Positions 1 to 12,491 of a DNA stretch of 64,000 bases are shown here, in pieces (positions within the stretch are counted from its first letter, which is position 1; each line of letters starts with the position of its first letter). Made by a program: the position numbers and the translations under genes. The DNA comes from Cynocephalus volans (lineage: Eukaryota; Chordata; Mammalia; Dermoptera; Cynocephalidae). A model generated the notes under the pieces. The model had not been told where the DNA came from. It saw nothing but the letters and a program-made list of their open reading frames with translations, and ran no database searches. The stretch spans positions 83,004,179-83,068,178 of the forward strand of contig NC_084462.1 of the NCBI RefSeq assembly GCF_027409185.1, written 5' to 3'.

Positions 1-760
1 ATCTCTTCAAAATGATTTATCAATTTGCACTCCCACTAATAGTGTATTAGAGTTCTCCCTGATTACTGGTGAGAATATCTTTTCATGTGTTTATTGGCCA
101 TTCTCTATGATTTCTTGTATTAGGTTGATTTTATTTTACTCATTGATTTTTAGGAATTCTTCACATATTCTAGATAATCATCATTTTTCTCAATGATATA
201 TATTTTAGAAACTTCTTATCCTTTGTATACCCTTGTTTTTTTATTTTATGCATGCTATCTTTTCTCATGCAAAGGGTATATAATTTTAATATTGTGAAAT
301 CTAACAATTTTTCTCATTGAGGTTTGTATTTTTTTTTATCTTTTCTTACCCAAGTATCATAAAAATATCTCAAGTTTCTTATGAATTTGTTAAAGTTTAA
401 AATTTTTCTTTTTCACTATTAGACATTAATCTATCTGGAATTTGGTTTTGTATAATACAAGATAGTGATCAAATGTTACTGTTTACTGATTTACTCATTT
501 TTATTCTTTTCTATGAATTTTAGAATCATTTATTAAGATCCATGAAGAAATCCAAAGGTGTAGTTGGAAATGTATTGAAATTATAGGTTACTTTGGAGAA
601 AACAGACAATAATATTAAATATTTCCATCCATGAACACAGTGAATTTCTTCATTTATCAAAATTTTCTGTATGTTCTTCAGTAGTATTTTATAAAAAATT
701 TTATTCACAAAGATTTTTACATTTCTTATTAACTTTATTTTCGTGTCTAACTGTGTTGTT
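1..760 (-). mobile_element. L1 fragment (old, antisense)
   Basis: The strand shown reads like reverse-complement L1 ORF2 and 3' sequence: the TCTTTTCATGTGTTTATTGG block at 79-98, then a diverged match to the ATTCATCTGGAATTT-type segment near 430, and CCATGAACACAGTGAATTTC near 629. It is heavily decayed, with no coding potential left. Confidence 0.65.
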
Positions 761-779
761 TACTTGTAAATTTTTCTAA

Positions 780-930
780 ATACACATTCTGTTTTCTAAT
801 TTTGTTATGCACCTTTTTATTTTGAACAATTGTAAGTATACAAGACAGTTAAAAGATTAATATAATGAACACATCTAGACTCATAAACTAGATCCACAAA
901 TTGGTGATATTTTGCTTATTCTCCTTTATT

Positions 931-982
<52 letters not shown>

Positions 983-1572
983 CACATTCAACTTTTTATT
1001 TGCTAAGCCATTTGAGAGTAAGTTGCAAACTTTATCACCCTTTATCCCTAAATACTTCAATATGTATCTTTTTAAACTCAGACATTCTTACATAAAACCT
1101 CAATACCATTATGATATCCAGATACTGAATATTTGATGCATTACAATATCAAAACATTATAATGTTATCTATAGTCTATTAAGTGGGATTTTTAAAAATA
1201 ATTACCTTTTCTAACTAGTTATTGCAAATGATTATAAACTCTTGATCTTATGTTATATACATAGCAACAGTGATAAATTTATATTAGTTCCAATACTTTG
1301 GCTCTAGATTTTCTTGGAAGCAATGAAAAATTCTTATTCAATGTAATAATTTGTCTCTAGTTTTTTTGCATTTTGTAGATAATCAGGTCATCCACAAATA
1401 ACAATTTAGTTTCCATTTTCTCCTATATAACTTTTAATCAAATTAATTTTTGACAAATATTTCTCTGATTAATTTTAATATCCTAATTACTTTAATATAT
1501 ATTTATTTAAAGGCTCGTGTCTTAATTAAGTTACAGGTACATGAAAATAAAATATAAATTTTTATATTTTAG
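780..1572. repeat. Unclassified old interspersed repeat, (AC)n microsatellite, then plain intron
   Basis: About 800-1140 resembles a common placental repeat containing TTTGAGAGTAAGTTGCAAAC (1011-1030) and is interrupted by an (AC)n run at 934-979. A relative of the same repeat is at 41775-42060. The remainder to the exon at 1573 is AT-rich intron in which I see no feature. Confidence 0.5.
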
Positions 1573-1646
1573 GAAAATTCACGAATTGTGAGGGTGAAAG
1601 TTATAGCTGGAATAGGCCTTGCCAAGAAAGATATCTTAGGAGCTAG
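1573..1646 (+). CDS. NEDD4: NEDD4 exon, start of C2 domain (E16 to split S40 in human numbering)
   Basis: The 74-bp exon follows a TTTTAG acceptor and ends at a GTAAGT donor. It opens in phase 0 with GAA and reads ENSRIVRVKVIAGIGLAKKD then ILGA, leaving two bases (AG) that complete a Ser codon with the next exon. This is the first C2 beta strand (RVKVIAGIGL) and the start of the first loop. The residue after RV is Lys where I recall Arg in human. The preceding coding exon, with the canonical start MATCAVEVFG, is not in the window. Confidence 0.95.
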
Positions 1647-1920
1647 GTAAGTATATCAGATTGGGTTGTAATTTTAAAACTTTGCATTTGTTAATTTTTT
1701 TTTCTAAATTTGGTTAATTAATAAATGGTATAAAATTTTTAGTAAACTGTTGTGCAGACTGGAACTGTTTTGCAACTGGTGGTTTACTAAATCTCTTGCT
1801 ATCTGAATTACTCAATTTGTGAAATTAGACAAAGGCAAAAATCAGAGTGATAGTTACAAGATAAATTATTGAGTTCTGCTTTCAGAAATTAGTAAAATTC
1901 TAATACACTAATCCTTTAGC

Positions 1921-4330
1921 AGATAACAACCATAAATTCTGGACATAATACAAAAAAGCAGGAACCTGAAGGCAGTGGAGAGTGAACAGAGCAGACAGAT
2001 CCTGGTGGGAAGTCTACATTTGAAGGAAGGGAGTTGTACTGAGTGAGTTCCCAATTTTATGAATTAGTCTGAGGCCGGGTGGAATAGAGCCTGGAAAAAT
2101 TGTAGTCTTCTTGGTGGGAAACTAGCAGACCGAATCTGAAGAGAAGATGGCAATGGTGAGGATTCAGGAAGGGAAAGAGGTGGAGAGCTCAGCAACTCAG
2201 CTGAAAACAAAAGATGTGAGCAGAGATCAGATTACCATCCAAGAAACAGGGTTTGTGGTTCTTATCCAAACAAGATAATTCATTGCATGATAAAATAGAA
2301 TAAGCAAACAACATCAACAACAACTCATCAGAAAAAAATAGCAGAATCCCGAGCCTCTACAACTTAACATTTATAATGTCCACGATATAATACAAAATTA
2401 CCTGATTTATAAAGAACCAGGAAAATAGAACACATTCTCAGTAAAGAAAATATGCTAACAATAAATCAAAGAATAGGAAATCTCAGGAACCAAATAGAAG
2501 CTATAAAATATTAAAATTCTAGAACTGAAAAATACAATATTTGAAATTAAAATTCTCTGATGGATTTAACAGCAGAATGGAGAAGAAGAGGAAAGATGAA
2601 CTGAACTTAAAGATAGAGAAATAGAAATTACTACCCAATTGGAAAATGAGAGACAAAGATTGAAAAATAAAAAATGAACAGAGCCTTGGTGATGTGTCAG
2701 ATAATATCAAACAGTCTAACCTACATATAATTGAAGTCCCAGAAGGAGAGGAGAGGGAAAGAATGAAGAAAACATTTTTTGAAGAAATAATGGCTAAATT
2801 TTTTCCAAATTTGATAAAAGACAAATTTATAGTACCAAAAAACATCAAGCAGGGTAAAAACATAAGAACACACTGAGGTACATCGTCAATCTTTTGAAAG
2901 CCAGGTAAAAAGAAAAACATCCTGACAAAAGAAAGAAAAAAAAGTGATACATTACATACAGGGGAACTACAGTTCAATTAAGGACTGACTTCTTATAATA
3001 AACTATGGAGGCCAGTAGAAAATGGAACAAATACAATAACAACTGTCAATCAAGAATTCTATATGCAGTGAAAATTATTCTTCAGGGATGATGACAAAAT
3101 AATAACATTTTCAGAGGAAAGAGAAAACTATGAGAATTTGTCATTTGCAGACCTGCATGGTAAGAAATGTTAAAGGAACTTCTTCCAGCTGAAGAGAATT
3201 GATAACAGATAGAAACTCAGATCCTCAGAAAAGAATAAAGAACATCAAGAATGACAAATATCTGGGAACATATAAAAGACTTTTTGCTTTTTCATCATAT
3301 CTTTATAAATAAAACATATGCCTGTTTAAATCACAACTTAGAATGTTGTCCTGTCGGTTTTATATTATCCGAGGAGTCTTTAAAAAGTTCATGGAAGGAT
3401 TTGTATTATCTTTTAATTCAATTTTTCCATGAACTTTTTGAAGTGCCTTGTATGTATATGGATAATTTATATTATATGTAAATAGAATATATAACAACTA
3501 TATCATAAAGGAAAGTGGCTGGTGTGGGTTATGGACTTATTTGGGAGAATGGTACAATATTAAGTATAAGTGGAATAAAAAATTAAGAATATACATTGTA
3601 ATGTCTAGATAAGCCACTAAAAAATAATGCAAAGAATTATAGATAAAAAACCAATGGAAAATTTTAAATGCAATTCATAATAAAATAAATAAGAAAAAAA
3701 GCTAGGAAAGGAAGAACAAATGATCAGAAAAAGAAAAAGAGCAGGGAGAGAATGGAAAACAAATAATAAATTGGTAGACCTAAATCCAGTCATACCAATA
3801 ATTACATTAAACATTAATGGACTAAGGTAAAAATGAGGCAGTGGTTTTTAGAATAAATTTAAAAACTGTCTATAAGAGATGCATTTAAAATATAAAGACA
3901 TAGCTAAATTGAAAGAAAATGGATGTAAAAAGATATGCCATGCAAAAGGTAAGCATAAAAAGACTGAAGTGGATATATTAATATCTGATAAAATAGATTT
4001 CAACACAAAAAAATATTTCCAAACATTTCAGAATGATGAAGAAGAAAATAATCAGGAACATATAACAATTGTAAATGTGAATTTGGAAATAGGTGAATCA
4101 AAATTTGACAGAATTAAAGGAGGAAATAAAAATGCCACAATTATAGTAAGAGACATTAATACCTTTCTTTCAGCAATTGATAACATAACTAGATTTAAAA
4201 AATCAACAAAAACATAAATTTGAATAATATTATGAACAACTTTGGCCTGAAGAACACTATTTCTAATAACTGCAAAATATACATTCTTTTCATGTACACA
4301 TAGTACATTCACCAGTATAGACCATATGTA
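1921..4330 (+). mobile_element. L1 remnant, 5' half (ORF1 and start of ORF2)
   Basis: Decayed ORF1 coiled-coil and RNA-binding sequence runs about 2560-3180, including CAATCAAGAATTCTATATGC near 3047, which matches the usual L1 ORF1 C-terminus. At 3860-4320 the endonuclease part of ORF2 is recognisable, e.g. ATTCACCAGTATAGACCATA near 4307. Stops and frameshifts are frequent. It is continued after an insert at about 5225. The 275 bp between the exon end at 1646 and this element hold nothing evident. Confidence 0.7.
3370..3452 (+). mobile_element. Palindromic mariner-like MITE, copy 1
   Basis: About 83 bp bordered by TA. The left arm AAAAAGTTCATGGAAGGA and right arm CCATGAACTTTTTGAAG are reverse complements around a TATTATCTTTTAATTC core. 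Six or more related copies lie in the window. Confidence 0.7.
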
Positions 4331-4620
4331 TATTATTTATCTATCGCTATATAACAGTATTACCACTTAGTGGCTTAAAAGAACATACATTTATTATCTC
4401 AGTTCTGTAGGTCAGAAGTTCCTGTATTGTTTAGCTGAGTTGTCTACTTCAAGGTCTTGCAAAGCTGCTTTTGTATTTTTTTTTTTTCCTCTAATTTGAT
4501 CACATGGTTTCTCTCATGAGAGTGGCTATAAACTCTAACCCTGCCCTGCCCTGCCAGGACTCCAGAGATTTGATCATGAATGTTTACATTGTACCTTTCA
4601 TGGTACTTCTTTATTCTGGT
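4331..4620. repeat. Old interspersed repeat, family not assigned
   Basis: The stretch with TTAGTGGCTTAAAAGAACAT, TTATTATCTCAGTTCTGTAG and a following Pyr-rich part resembles a very common placental repeat that begins with a CTATTGCTGCATAACAAATT-like sequence. I cannot name the family with confidence. Confidence 0.4.
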
Positions 4621-5215
4621 GGATGGCCTATTGCCTAAGTGTTTGGCCTGTGACCAGTGTTCCTTTCACAGGAAAGTTGCATATCCTGGCAGATACCCTT
4701 GTGACTCTTGTCTGACCTGTATCTAGTTTATTTCTATTAAGACAGCCACTTTCTAGGAGAGCCCTGACCAGAAAAGAAATTAGGTTTTGGTGTATCAGTA
4801 AGGTGAGATACAGAGGAGACAGCCCATGAAACAAAACACATGAGCCAGTATATTACTTATAGATCCCAGAGAGAAGAGGGCAGCACACCTCACAGAGCCA
4901 GTGGGAAGTGAGGAGCCCTTTGGGACATGCACATTCAGCTAGCAGGTGGTGAGCAAGAGAGAGAGCGAGCAAGGGACCTGTGGGCCATGGCCTTTATTGG
5001 GGTTCAGCATGTTACCCAAGCAGGCTTCCCCTGGGGAATTCTAATTGATGGATTTAGAGCAAGCAGGCAGGAGTTCTATAGAGTCATGCTGTGACTGAGA
5101 GGTGGTCACTGTGGCATATCTACACAGTCCATGCAGGGTATGGGGGTCGGTGAGATGAATCAGGTCAGTTGTCTATAGCTGTCCCATAGGGAGATGGTCA
5201 CAAGGAGGTTGTTGT
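4621..5215 (-). mobile_element. LTR-like insert in the L1
   Basis: Read on the minus strand, this GC-richer block has an AATAAA at 4993-4998 followed by a CT-rich stretch and a retroviral R/U5-like layout (pyrimidine-rich, CTCGCTCTCTCTCTTGCTC). It separates L1 ORF2 start (to 4330) from L1 ORF2 reverse-transcriptase sequence (from 5225). I find no clean target duplication, so a solo LTR of an endogenous retrovirus is only the best guess. Confidence 0.35.
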
Positions 5216-5224
5216 ATAAAGTAC

Positions 5225-7364
5225 ATTAAAAAAATTAATCAATGAAGAAAAAATGCCTAGTCATTTCAATTGGTGTGGATTGCGCATTTGACAAAATCTA
5301 ATACCCATTCATAATAAAAACTCTCAGCAAACTAGGAACAGATAGGAATGTCCTAAACCTGATTAAGGGTTTCTATGAAAAAAACAATACTTAACAAGAT
5401 ACTTAATGGTGACATTCTGAATGCTTTCTACTTAAACTCAGGAATATGGCAAAGTTGACTGCTCTTATGCTCTATTCAATACTGTACTGGATATTCTAGC
5501 CATACAATATGGGAAGAAAAAGAAGTAACAGTAAAACGGATCAAAAAGGAAGAAGTAAAACTCTTTATTTACAGACAACATGCTCGTGTATGTAGAAAGC
5601 ACTGAGAAATCTACAAAAACCTACTGGAACTAATAAATGAATTTAGCAAGGCCACAGGATACAAAGTCAATGTACTAAAATCAGTTATATTTCTGTATCT
5701 TATCAATGAACAATTGGAGAATAAGAATTAAAACCTGTTTACAATAGCATAAAAATTAAATACTTACAAGTAAATGTAACAAAATATTTGCAAGAACTGT
5801 ACACTGAAAACTGTAAAACATTGCTGAGAGAAATTGAAGAATATGTAGATCAATGGATAAATATGCCATTTCATGGGTTGGGAGGCTCAGTATTGTTAAT
5901 GTGGTATTGCTCTCCAAACTGATTAGATTTTTAACAATCTCAATCAAAATCCCAGAATGCTTTTTTGGAGAAATTGATAAACTGATTCCAATATTTATAG
6001 GGAAAGTCAAGGCACATAGAATAGCCAAAAAAATTTCAAACAAGAAAAGGACTGGAAGACTTGTGCTACCTAATTTCAAGACTTGCGCTACAGCAATAGT
6101 AATCAAGACAGAGTGGCATCGGAATGAGAATAGATATATGATGGTCTTCAAAAAGTTCATGGGAATAGGACACAGGTCTGGACAGAGATTTTAGTACTTC
6201 TGGAGCACAGGGAACAAAAGCAAAAATTAACAAATGGGATTATATCAAACTACAAAGCTCCTGTACAGCAAAGGAAACAATCAACAGAGCTAAAAGACAA
6301 CCTGCAGAATGGGAGAAAAATATTTGCAAACTATGCATCCAACAAGGGATTAATATCCAGAATATACAAAGGACTCAAACGACTCAATAGTAAAATCGCA
6401 AAAAACAAATAAATCATTTAAAAAATGGTCAAGGGAACTGAACAGACATTTTTTGAAAAAAGACATACAAATGTCCAACGGGTATATGAAAAAATGCTTA
6501 ACATCACTAATCATCAGAGAAATACAAGTCAAAACCACAATGAGATATCATCTCACCCCAGTGAGAACGGGTGTTATCAGAAAGACAGAAAATAACAAAC
6601 GTGGTGAAGATGTAGAAAAAGGGAAACTCTCATATGTTATTGGTGGAAGTGTAAATTAGTATGGCCATTATGGAAAACAGTATGGGGATTTCTCAAGCAA
6701 CTACAGATGGAACTAGCATACAATATAGCAATCCCACTACTGAGTATATACCCAAATGAATGGAAATCAACAGGTCAAAGTGACACCTGTACTCATGTTT
6801 ATCGTGGCTCTCTTCCCAGTAGCCAAGAGTTAGAACCAACCCAAGTGTCCTTCTACTGATGATTGGATAAGGAAAATGTGGCATATATACACAATGGCAT
6901 TCTACTCAGCCATAAAAAAGAATGAAATTCTGCCATTTCCAGCAATATGGATGAATTTGGAGAAAATTATGTTAAGTGAAATAAGCCAGGCATAGAGAGA
7001 GAAATACCCCATTTTCATGCATAGGTGGAACTAAAAAAGCTGATCTCGTAGAATTAGAGAGTAGAATAGTGGTTACTAGAGACTGGTTGGGAGGAAGGGG
7101 GACAGGGAATGGAGAGAGAGTGGCCAGTGGATACAAAATAGTAGAGAGAGATCAAGAATGGGATCTAGTGTTCTACAGACTACAGTTAACAAAGCACCGT
7201 GTATCTTTGAGTAGCTCGTCAAGATGATGTTGAGTGTTCCTAGCACAAAGAAGAGACAAATGTTTGATGTGGTTGATATACTAACCACCCTGTTATGATC
7301 ACTGTATACAATATGAATGTACTCAAATATCATATTATACTCTATAAATTTACACAATTACCAT
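5225..7364 (+). mobile_element. L1 remnant, 3' half (ORF2 and 3' end)
   Basis: The part up to 6170 is reverse-transcriptase and C-terminal ORF2, including AAATATTTGCAAGAACTGTA (5781) and AATCAAAATCCCAGAATGC (5942). At 6140-6163 a lone MITE arm (TGGTCTTCAAAAAGTTCATG) interrupts it and some L1 is missing. From 6210 the last ORF2 segment and 3' end follow, ending in TTTACACAATTACCAT, next to a MITE. No intact frame is left. Confidence 0.8.
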
Positions 7365-7445
7365 GGGTCAAAAAAAAGTTCATGGAAATATTCATATTAT
7401 CTTTTAATTCTGTTTTTCCACAAACTTCTCGAAGTACCCTCATAT
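7365..7445 (+). mobile_element. Palindromic mariner-like MITE, copy 2
   Basis: The left arm AAAAAAAGTTCATGGAAA and right arm CCACAAACTTCTCGAAGTAC flank TATTATCTTTTAATTC; the right border is CCCTCATA. It sits at the 3' end of the L1. Confidence 0.65.
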
Positions 7446-7479
7446 AGTTCAATGGGATAGGATAGAGTAGAAACAGATG

Positions 7480-7482
<3 letters not shown>

Positions 7483-7521
<39 letters not shown>
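7483..7521. repeat. (AC)n microsatellite
   Basis: About 19 uninterrupted AC units just beyond the MITE. Confidence 0.95.
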
Positions 7522-7524
<3 letters not shown>

Positions 7525-7529
7525 AAAGA

Positions 7530-8425
7530 GTCAGTTCCTCTTCAGCCAAAATGCTAAGGTAATTCAAGGGGAAAGGACAGTCTTCTCAGTATATTGTACT
7601 GGAACAACTGGTCTGTATGCAACAAAATTAACCTTGTCTGTTACCACACATCATACAGAAAATTAGTAAGAGCTAAAATGATAAAACTTCTAGAACAACA
7701 CATTGGAGGAAATCTTTGCTCTCCTGGGTTACAAAAAGTTTTCTTGAATAGTACCCAAAAACTTGAACTATAAAAGAAAGAAAAATGTTGAAATGGACTT
7801 TATCAGAATTTAAAATTTTTTTTCTTTGAAAAAGTTAAGGAAAAGGCAAGCCACAAATTAGGAGAAAATATTTTAAATGTATGTCTGGAAACAACCTAAA
7901 TGTCCATCGACCAATGAATGGATAAAGAAAATGTGGTACTACATACAATGGAAAACCTTAAAAAATGGAGCCTTAAAAAAGAAAGAAATTCTGCCATATG
8001 TGACAACATGAATGGGCCTTGAGAACATTATGTTAACTGAAATAAGCCTGTCACAGAAAGACAAAAACAGCATGATTCCATTCATATGAGGTATCTAAAA
8101 TAGTCAAATTTATAGAATCAAGGAGTGGAATAGTGATTGCTAGTAGGGGTGGAGATGGAGAATGGGAGTTGCTAATTAATAGGCATAAAGCTTTAGTCAA
8201 GCAAGATTAATAAGCTCTAGAGATCTGCTGTATAACATTGTGCTTATAGTCAACAATCATATGTACACTTGAAAATTTAAGAGGGTAGATCTCATGTTAA
8301 AGTTCTTACCACAGTAAAAAATAAAGACATATATCCAACAAAGGCCTTTAATCCACAATATATAAAATCCTCTTACAACTCAATATGATTTTTAAAAGCC
8401 AATTAAAAATGGGCAAAACTCATGA
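7530..8425 (+). mobile_element. L1M fragments, ORF2 end and 3' end
   Basis: The stretch carries GGAAACAACCTAAATGTCCA (7888) and GAATGGGCCTTGAGAACATT (8010), typical of the L1M ORF2-3' junction, and then TTAAAAATGGGCAAAACTCA (8403), an ORF2 piece. It is decayed and rearranged. Confidence 0.75.
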
Positions 8426-8429
8426 GCAG

Positions 8430-9420
8430 ACAGTGTCTAAGAGGAGCCTGAGTAAGAAACTGAGAGGGAACAGTTAGAATGGTATGATGAGAACCAGAAG
8501 AGAATTGTGTCATGAAAGCTAAACGAGATGCGTGTTTCAAAGAGAAAATGGTCAGTAGTATCTATTATAGAGAGCCAAAAATAAGTACTAGAAAGTGCTG
8601 ATTGTAATGGCAAGATTGGTGACTTCTCAAGAGAATTTTCAGAGGAATGGGTCTGAAGGGACGAGACAGAATCCAGGCTGCAGGGTTTTGGAAAGCAACG
8701 GGAGTTAAGGAAATGAAGAAAGGGATATGGTGTGCTGTAATGGTTAAGAATACGGCTTCTGGAGCCAGGTGCTGGAGTTTCAAGCCTGACTCTTCCTACT
8801 TTCTAGCTGTGTGATCTGTACAAAATAGAGAAAAGAATAGTACCTACCTTGTAGGCAGTTATAGGGATTCAAAGAGTTAATGTAGGTAAACTGCTTAGAA
8901 CAGTGTCTGGCCCAGAGTTAGTGCTATGTAAGTGTTATTATTGTGGTTGTTGCTGTTGTTATTACAGATTATTCTCTTGAAAAGTTTGCCTGAAAAGGGA
9001 AGAAAATAATTGTTTTGCTTTGCTGGAGGAAGGAGGGAGAGTTGAGGAGAGTAGGAGTTTAAAAGCATTTACATGCCTAGAAAACCCTAGGTCAAAGGAA
9101 AAGCTGAAAGAATAAAACAGAGCAGTAAAAACAGATCAAGCAAGGTTCCAGGAGAGGTGGGAGGGAACTGGACAAGGGATATTGGCCTCAAACAGGAGGA
9201 GGACTCCTGAGTCACCAACGTTATGGGTAGGGATGGATTCTGATAAATATGTTGGGAGAGGTCTGATGGCTTTGATTTTTGTCAGTTAAAGTAAGAGGTA
9301 AAGTGGTATGAGGAAATAGGGGGAGAGGAATTGATGGATTGGGTTGGAGGGGAGTTAGTGATGGAGAACGGTGGGTACTTGGGATACCCAAGTGAAATGG
9401 GAGAAATTTGCCCGTGGACA
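8430..9420 (-). mobile_element. L2 LINE remnant, interrupted by a MIR
   Basis: On the minus strand the part at 8500-8640 resembles L2 reverse transcriptase (GTCACCAATCTTGCCATTAC at about 8623). Beyond the MIR at 8732-8962 the same repeat type continues to about 9420. Confidence 0.5.
8732..8962 (+). mobile_element. MIR SINE, near full length
   Basis: It shows GTAATGGTTAAGAATACGG, CTAGCTGTGTGATCTGTAC, AGTACCTACCTTGTAGGCAG and ACTGCTTAGAACAGTGTCTG in MIR order, ending in an ATTATTGTGG tail. Confidence 0.9.
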
Positions 9421-9945
9421 TGTAAAGTGTCCAGAGTCTTGTGCTTTGCAAATCTGTGTGTCACAAGGTTTTCCTTCTCCATGTCTCCTTGTAGAAGGGT
9501 TTTATGACAATTGTTTTTAACTGAAAGCAGTTTGCCTTTATTTTATGAAGGAGTTTATGCCCATGAGATAACTTGGATACCTGAGGGTTTGCAAAACCAG
9601 TCTTGGAGTCATTGAATTAACCATCTTACCTCAGAAGAAGAAAGAATGTAATAAAAAAATTTTTAAATTTCAAAAATCTAAAAAGGTTATAAATCATTAG
9701 ACCTGTGATTAAAAGGGGTTTTTTTTTCTAATTCTTTATTTCACTAACATGGTACTTTAGATTTTTAACAAGATGTAAAAATTACTATAATTACTTACCC
9801 TGCCCAAAGAATCCTGACTTTTCTTGTAGGAAATAATTGTAGAAATTTTTAACAAGGAAAACCCTGTGAATTGTATATTTTGAGTAATCTGAGCTTGAGC
9901 TAAGCAACAATTAAAACTTTTTCTTTTTTTTTTTAATTCTAACAG
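9421..9945. other. NEDD4: Intron without recognised features
   Basis: Plain AT-rich intron; the final 40 bp are the T-rich polypyrimidine tract of the 9946 exon. Confidence 0.6.
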
Positions 9946-10024
9946 TGATCCTTATGTGAGAGTGACATTGTATGACCCAATGAATGGCGTTTTTACAAGT
10001 GTGCAAACAAAAACCATTAAAAAG
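9946..10024 (+). CDS. NEDD4: NEDD4 exon, C2 strands 2-3
   Basis: The 79-bp exon has a long T-rich tract and AACAG acceptor, and ends AAAG before a GTTAGA donor, which departs from the GTAAGT norm but keeps GT. The first base completes Ser40, then DPYVRVTLYDPMNGVF and TSVQTKTIKK follow. The Asp of SDPY and the Asp of YDP lie in the region of C2 calcium loop 1. Phe replaces the Leu I recall in human in NGVLTS. It ends in phase 0 and is followed by only a 101-bp intron. Confidence 0.95.
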
Positions 10025-10125
10025 GTTAGACTTAACAGTATTCAAAAAAATTTTTAATGTACTTTTTTTGTTTTTATATGACAAAATATTAAAAAGTTCG
10101 TTATACTATGTTTATTATCTTTTAG

Positions 10126-10164
10126 AGTTTGAATCCAAAGTGGAATGAAGAAATATTATTCAGA
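10126..10164 (+). CDS. NEDD4: NEDD4 micro-exon, C2 (SLNPKWNEEILFR)
   Basis: The 39-bp phase 0-0 exon encodes SLNPKWNEEILFR, the NPKWNE motif typical of C2 strand 4 in many C2 proteins. The acceptor is ATCTTTTAG and the donor AGA|GTAAGT. At 13 codons it is small, and it is separated from the previous exon by 101 bp, so the two may be recognised together. Skipping it would keep the frame but remove a core C2 strand. Confidence 0.95.
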
Positions 10165-10540
10165 GTAAGTATGCATTTTATTTTATTAAAATAGAAAAAA
10201 TAAATTTTTTCTCAATAGGGTAGAATTATATGTTCTTACTTATAATCTAAAATGTGTCCTAGAATTTGCCTAGAATTTTAAAAAATTAAAGAGTTTAAAA
10301 TTAGGTATGTCCATGAGGACATGGTCCTAGAATAATTTATCTTATTATGAAAAATGTAATATAAGGTAATGGAGAGGTAAAAGAGTATTGTAAAGCTGAA
10401 ATTATCTTATTCTAATAAACAAAACTGATTTGGAGACTGTATAGTAGTCTCATTCCAATTTAGCAGATTTTGGTCTTTTCCTTTAAAGATGATGCAATAT
10501 TTGTGTCCTCCCATCAAGTAGACTGATCCAGGCAAGAGCT

Positions 10541-11170
10541 GATGAGAGCCTGTCAAAAAGTGGATACATTTCTTCTTATGTACCCTTCATTCACATTCCT
10601 GTTTTCTCTCCTCACCCTACTTCACTATACCAAAAGAGCAAACTACAATCAGCAGTTTTTTCAGGCCCTCAAACCGACAATGTCTCTTTGTGCCTATTTA
10701 TCAAGAGTCCTTACTGTTGCCAGAATCCGCACTCTATCAGCAGTGGTAAAGATATATATCAGTAATCTCCCCCTGTATGTTGGATTATTCCTACTTGTAT
10801 CATCCTTAAAATGTTCTTCCTTGACCCCATATTCCCCTTTAGCTGCTGACTCATTTGTCTGTTCACCTGAATAACCAATATTCTAGAAAGAGTTGTCTGC
10901 CTTTGTCATTTCTGCTTCTCCAATATACACCTTAGCCCACTCTAATCTAATTCACACCCCCATCACTCAAATGAAACTGCTCTCACTTAGGTCACCAGTG
11001 ACTTCCGTGCTGCCAGGTTCATCTCATCTCATAATTACTCATGCTCTTAGCAGCATCTGATGTAGCTGATGTTCCTGAAACAGCACCCTCTCTGGATGCT
11101 GCTGTGGTACCACACTGGACTCCTGTCAGGAAAGCAGAAGCCCCTCTTCTGGAGTCCACATATGAAGTTT
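10541..11170 (+). mobile_element. L2 LINE remnant, reverse-transcriptase region
   Basis: At 10990-11110 the sequence GTCACCAGTGACTTCCGTGC and the following decayed LDLSAAFDTVDH-type coding segment (here LLAASDVADV) identify L2/CR1-like reverse transcriptase. The preceding 375 bp of intron (10165-10540) show nothing. Confidence 0.6.
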
Positions 11171-11289
11171 TTATGTTTGTTTCATTTTGTTCAGTTTTGA
11201 TAAAGTGAATTAGGGAAGAAATTGCTGAGGCAAAGGTCAGAGAAGCTGTTGTGGAAGATCCAGCCAACAGCTGGTTATATTAACATTAG

Positions 11290-11762
11290 TCAGAGTAGAC
11301 TTCAAGATAGGGTATTACCAGAGATAAGGAGGGACATTTTTATGGTCATAAAAGGGCTAATTCATCAAGAAGACATACAATCCTAAATGTGTATGTACCT
11401 AATAATAGATCTTCAAAATTATAAAGCAAAAGTTGACAAAACTAAATAGAGAAAAAACCAAATCCACAGTAGTTGAAGATTTTATCATTCCTCTCTCAAT
11501 AACTGATAAAGCAACTAGATAAAAAGAAAATCAGTAGGCACATAGATGATTTGAACAACAATATCAACCAACTTAACCTATTTGGCCTGTATAGAACACT
11601 ACATCTAACATCTGAGACTATACATTCTTTTTATATGTTTATGGAACATTCACCAAGATAGACCATATTTTGGGCCATTAAAGAAGTCTGAACATATTTA
11701 AAAGGCTTGAAATTCAACCAGATATGTTCTGTGATCACAATAGATTTAAATGAAAATTCAGT

Positions 11763-11811
<49 letters not shown>

Positions 11812-12360
11812 AAAATCAACACACAATTAAAATTAAGCAACATGCTTTTTAAAAAGCCATGGATCAAAAAAGAAATCATAAGAGAAATTAGAAAACATTT
11901 TAACTGATTGATAGTTAAAGCATAACATACCAGTGTGGGATGAAGCTAATTCGGGTCTTAAAAGAAATTTATACCTTTAAATACTTACATACTGAGATAG
12001 ATTTAAAATCAATGATCTAAGCTTCAACCTTAAGCTTAAATGAAAAGTAAAAGGAAGGAAATAAAAGTGGGAATCAATGGAATATGAAATAGACAAAAGT
12101 AGAGAAAATAAGTGAAACCAAAATAGTTCTTTGAAAAGATTAATAAAATTGATATACCGTGGCTAGCCCATATAATGGAGAGAAAGAGAACCCAAATGAC
12201 TAATATCAGGAATGAGAGGAGGGAACGTCATACAGACATTATAATTTTAACAACTTAGTTAAAATGGACAAAGTCTTTAACAGCCAAAACATACCAAAAC
12301 CAATATGAGTAGAAATAGAAAAAATAAATATGCATTAGAAGAACTGACTATAATTAAAAA
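11290..12360 (+). mobile_element. L1 remnant, start of ORF2
   Basis: It has AATCCTAAATGTGTATGTAC (11380), TTCACCAAGATAGACCATAT (11650) and ATGGATCAAAAAAGAAATCA (11858), all from L1 ORF2 endonuclease to linker. It contains a (TA)n run at 11766-11810. Confidence 0.8.
11766..11810. repeat. (TA)n microsatellite
   Basis: About 22 TA units within the L1 remnant; it can extrude or form a hairpin. Confidence 0.95.
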
Positions 12361-12491
12361 TTTTTTAAATTTTGATTTAAAACTTTACATTATTTTTGAT
12401 GATCTCATTTTCCTATCAGAAGGAATTCTTGACAGTCAGGATTACTTTTGAATTAGAGACATTACTACAGAAATAAGAGAGAAGGCCATTT

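Noticed and set aside
901..1136. Open frames reading poly-Thr-His through 934-979
   Set aside because: They are translation of the (AC)n microsatellite.
5756..6194. Overlapping open frames of 113-134 codons on both strands
   Set aside because: Both fall in L1 ORF2 remnant sequence; they are retroelement debris.
10542..10874. 110-codon open frame
   Set aside because: It overlaps an L2 reverse-transcriptase remnant and does not itself follow the LINE frame.
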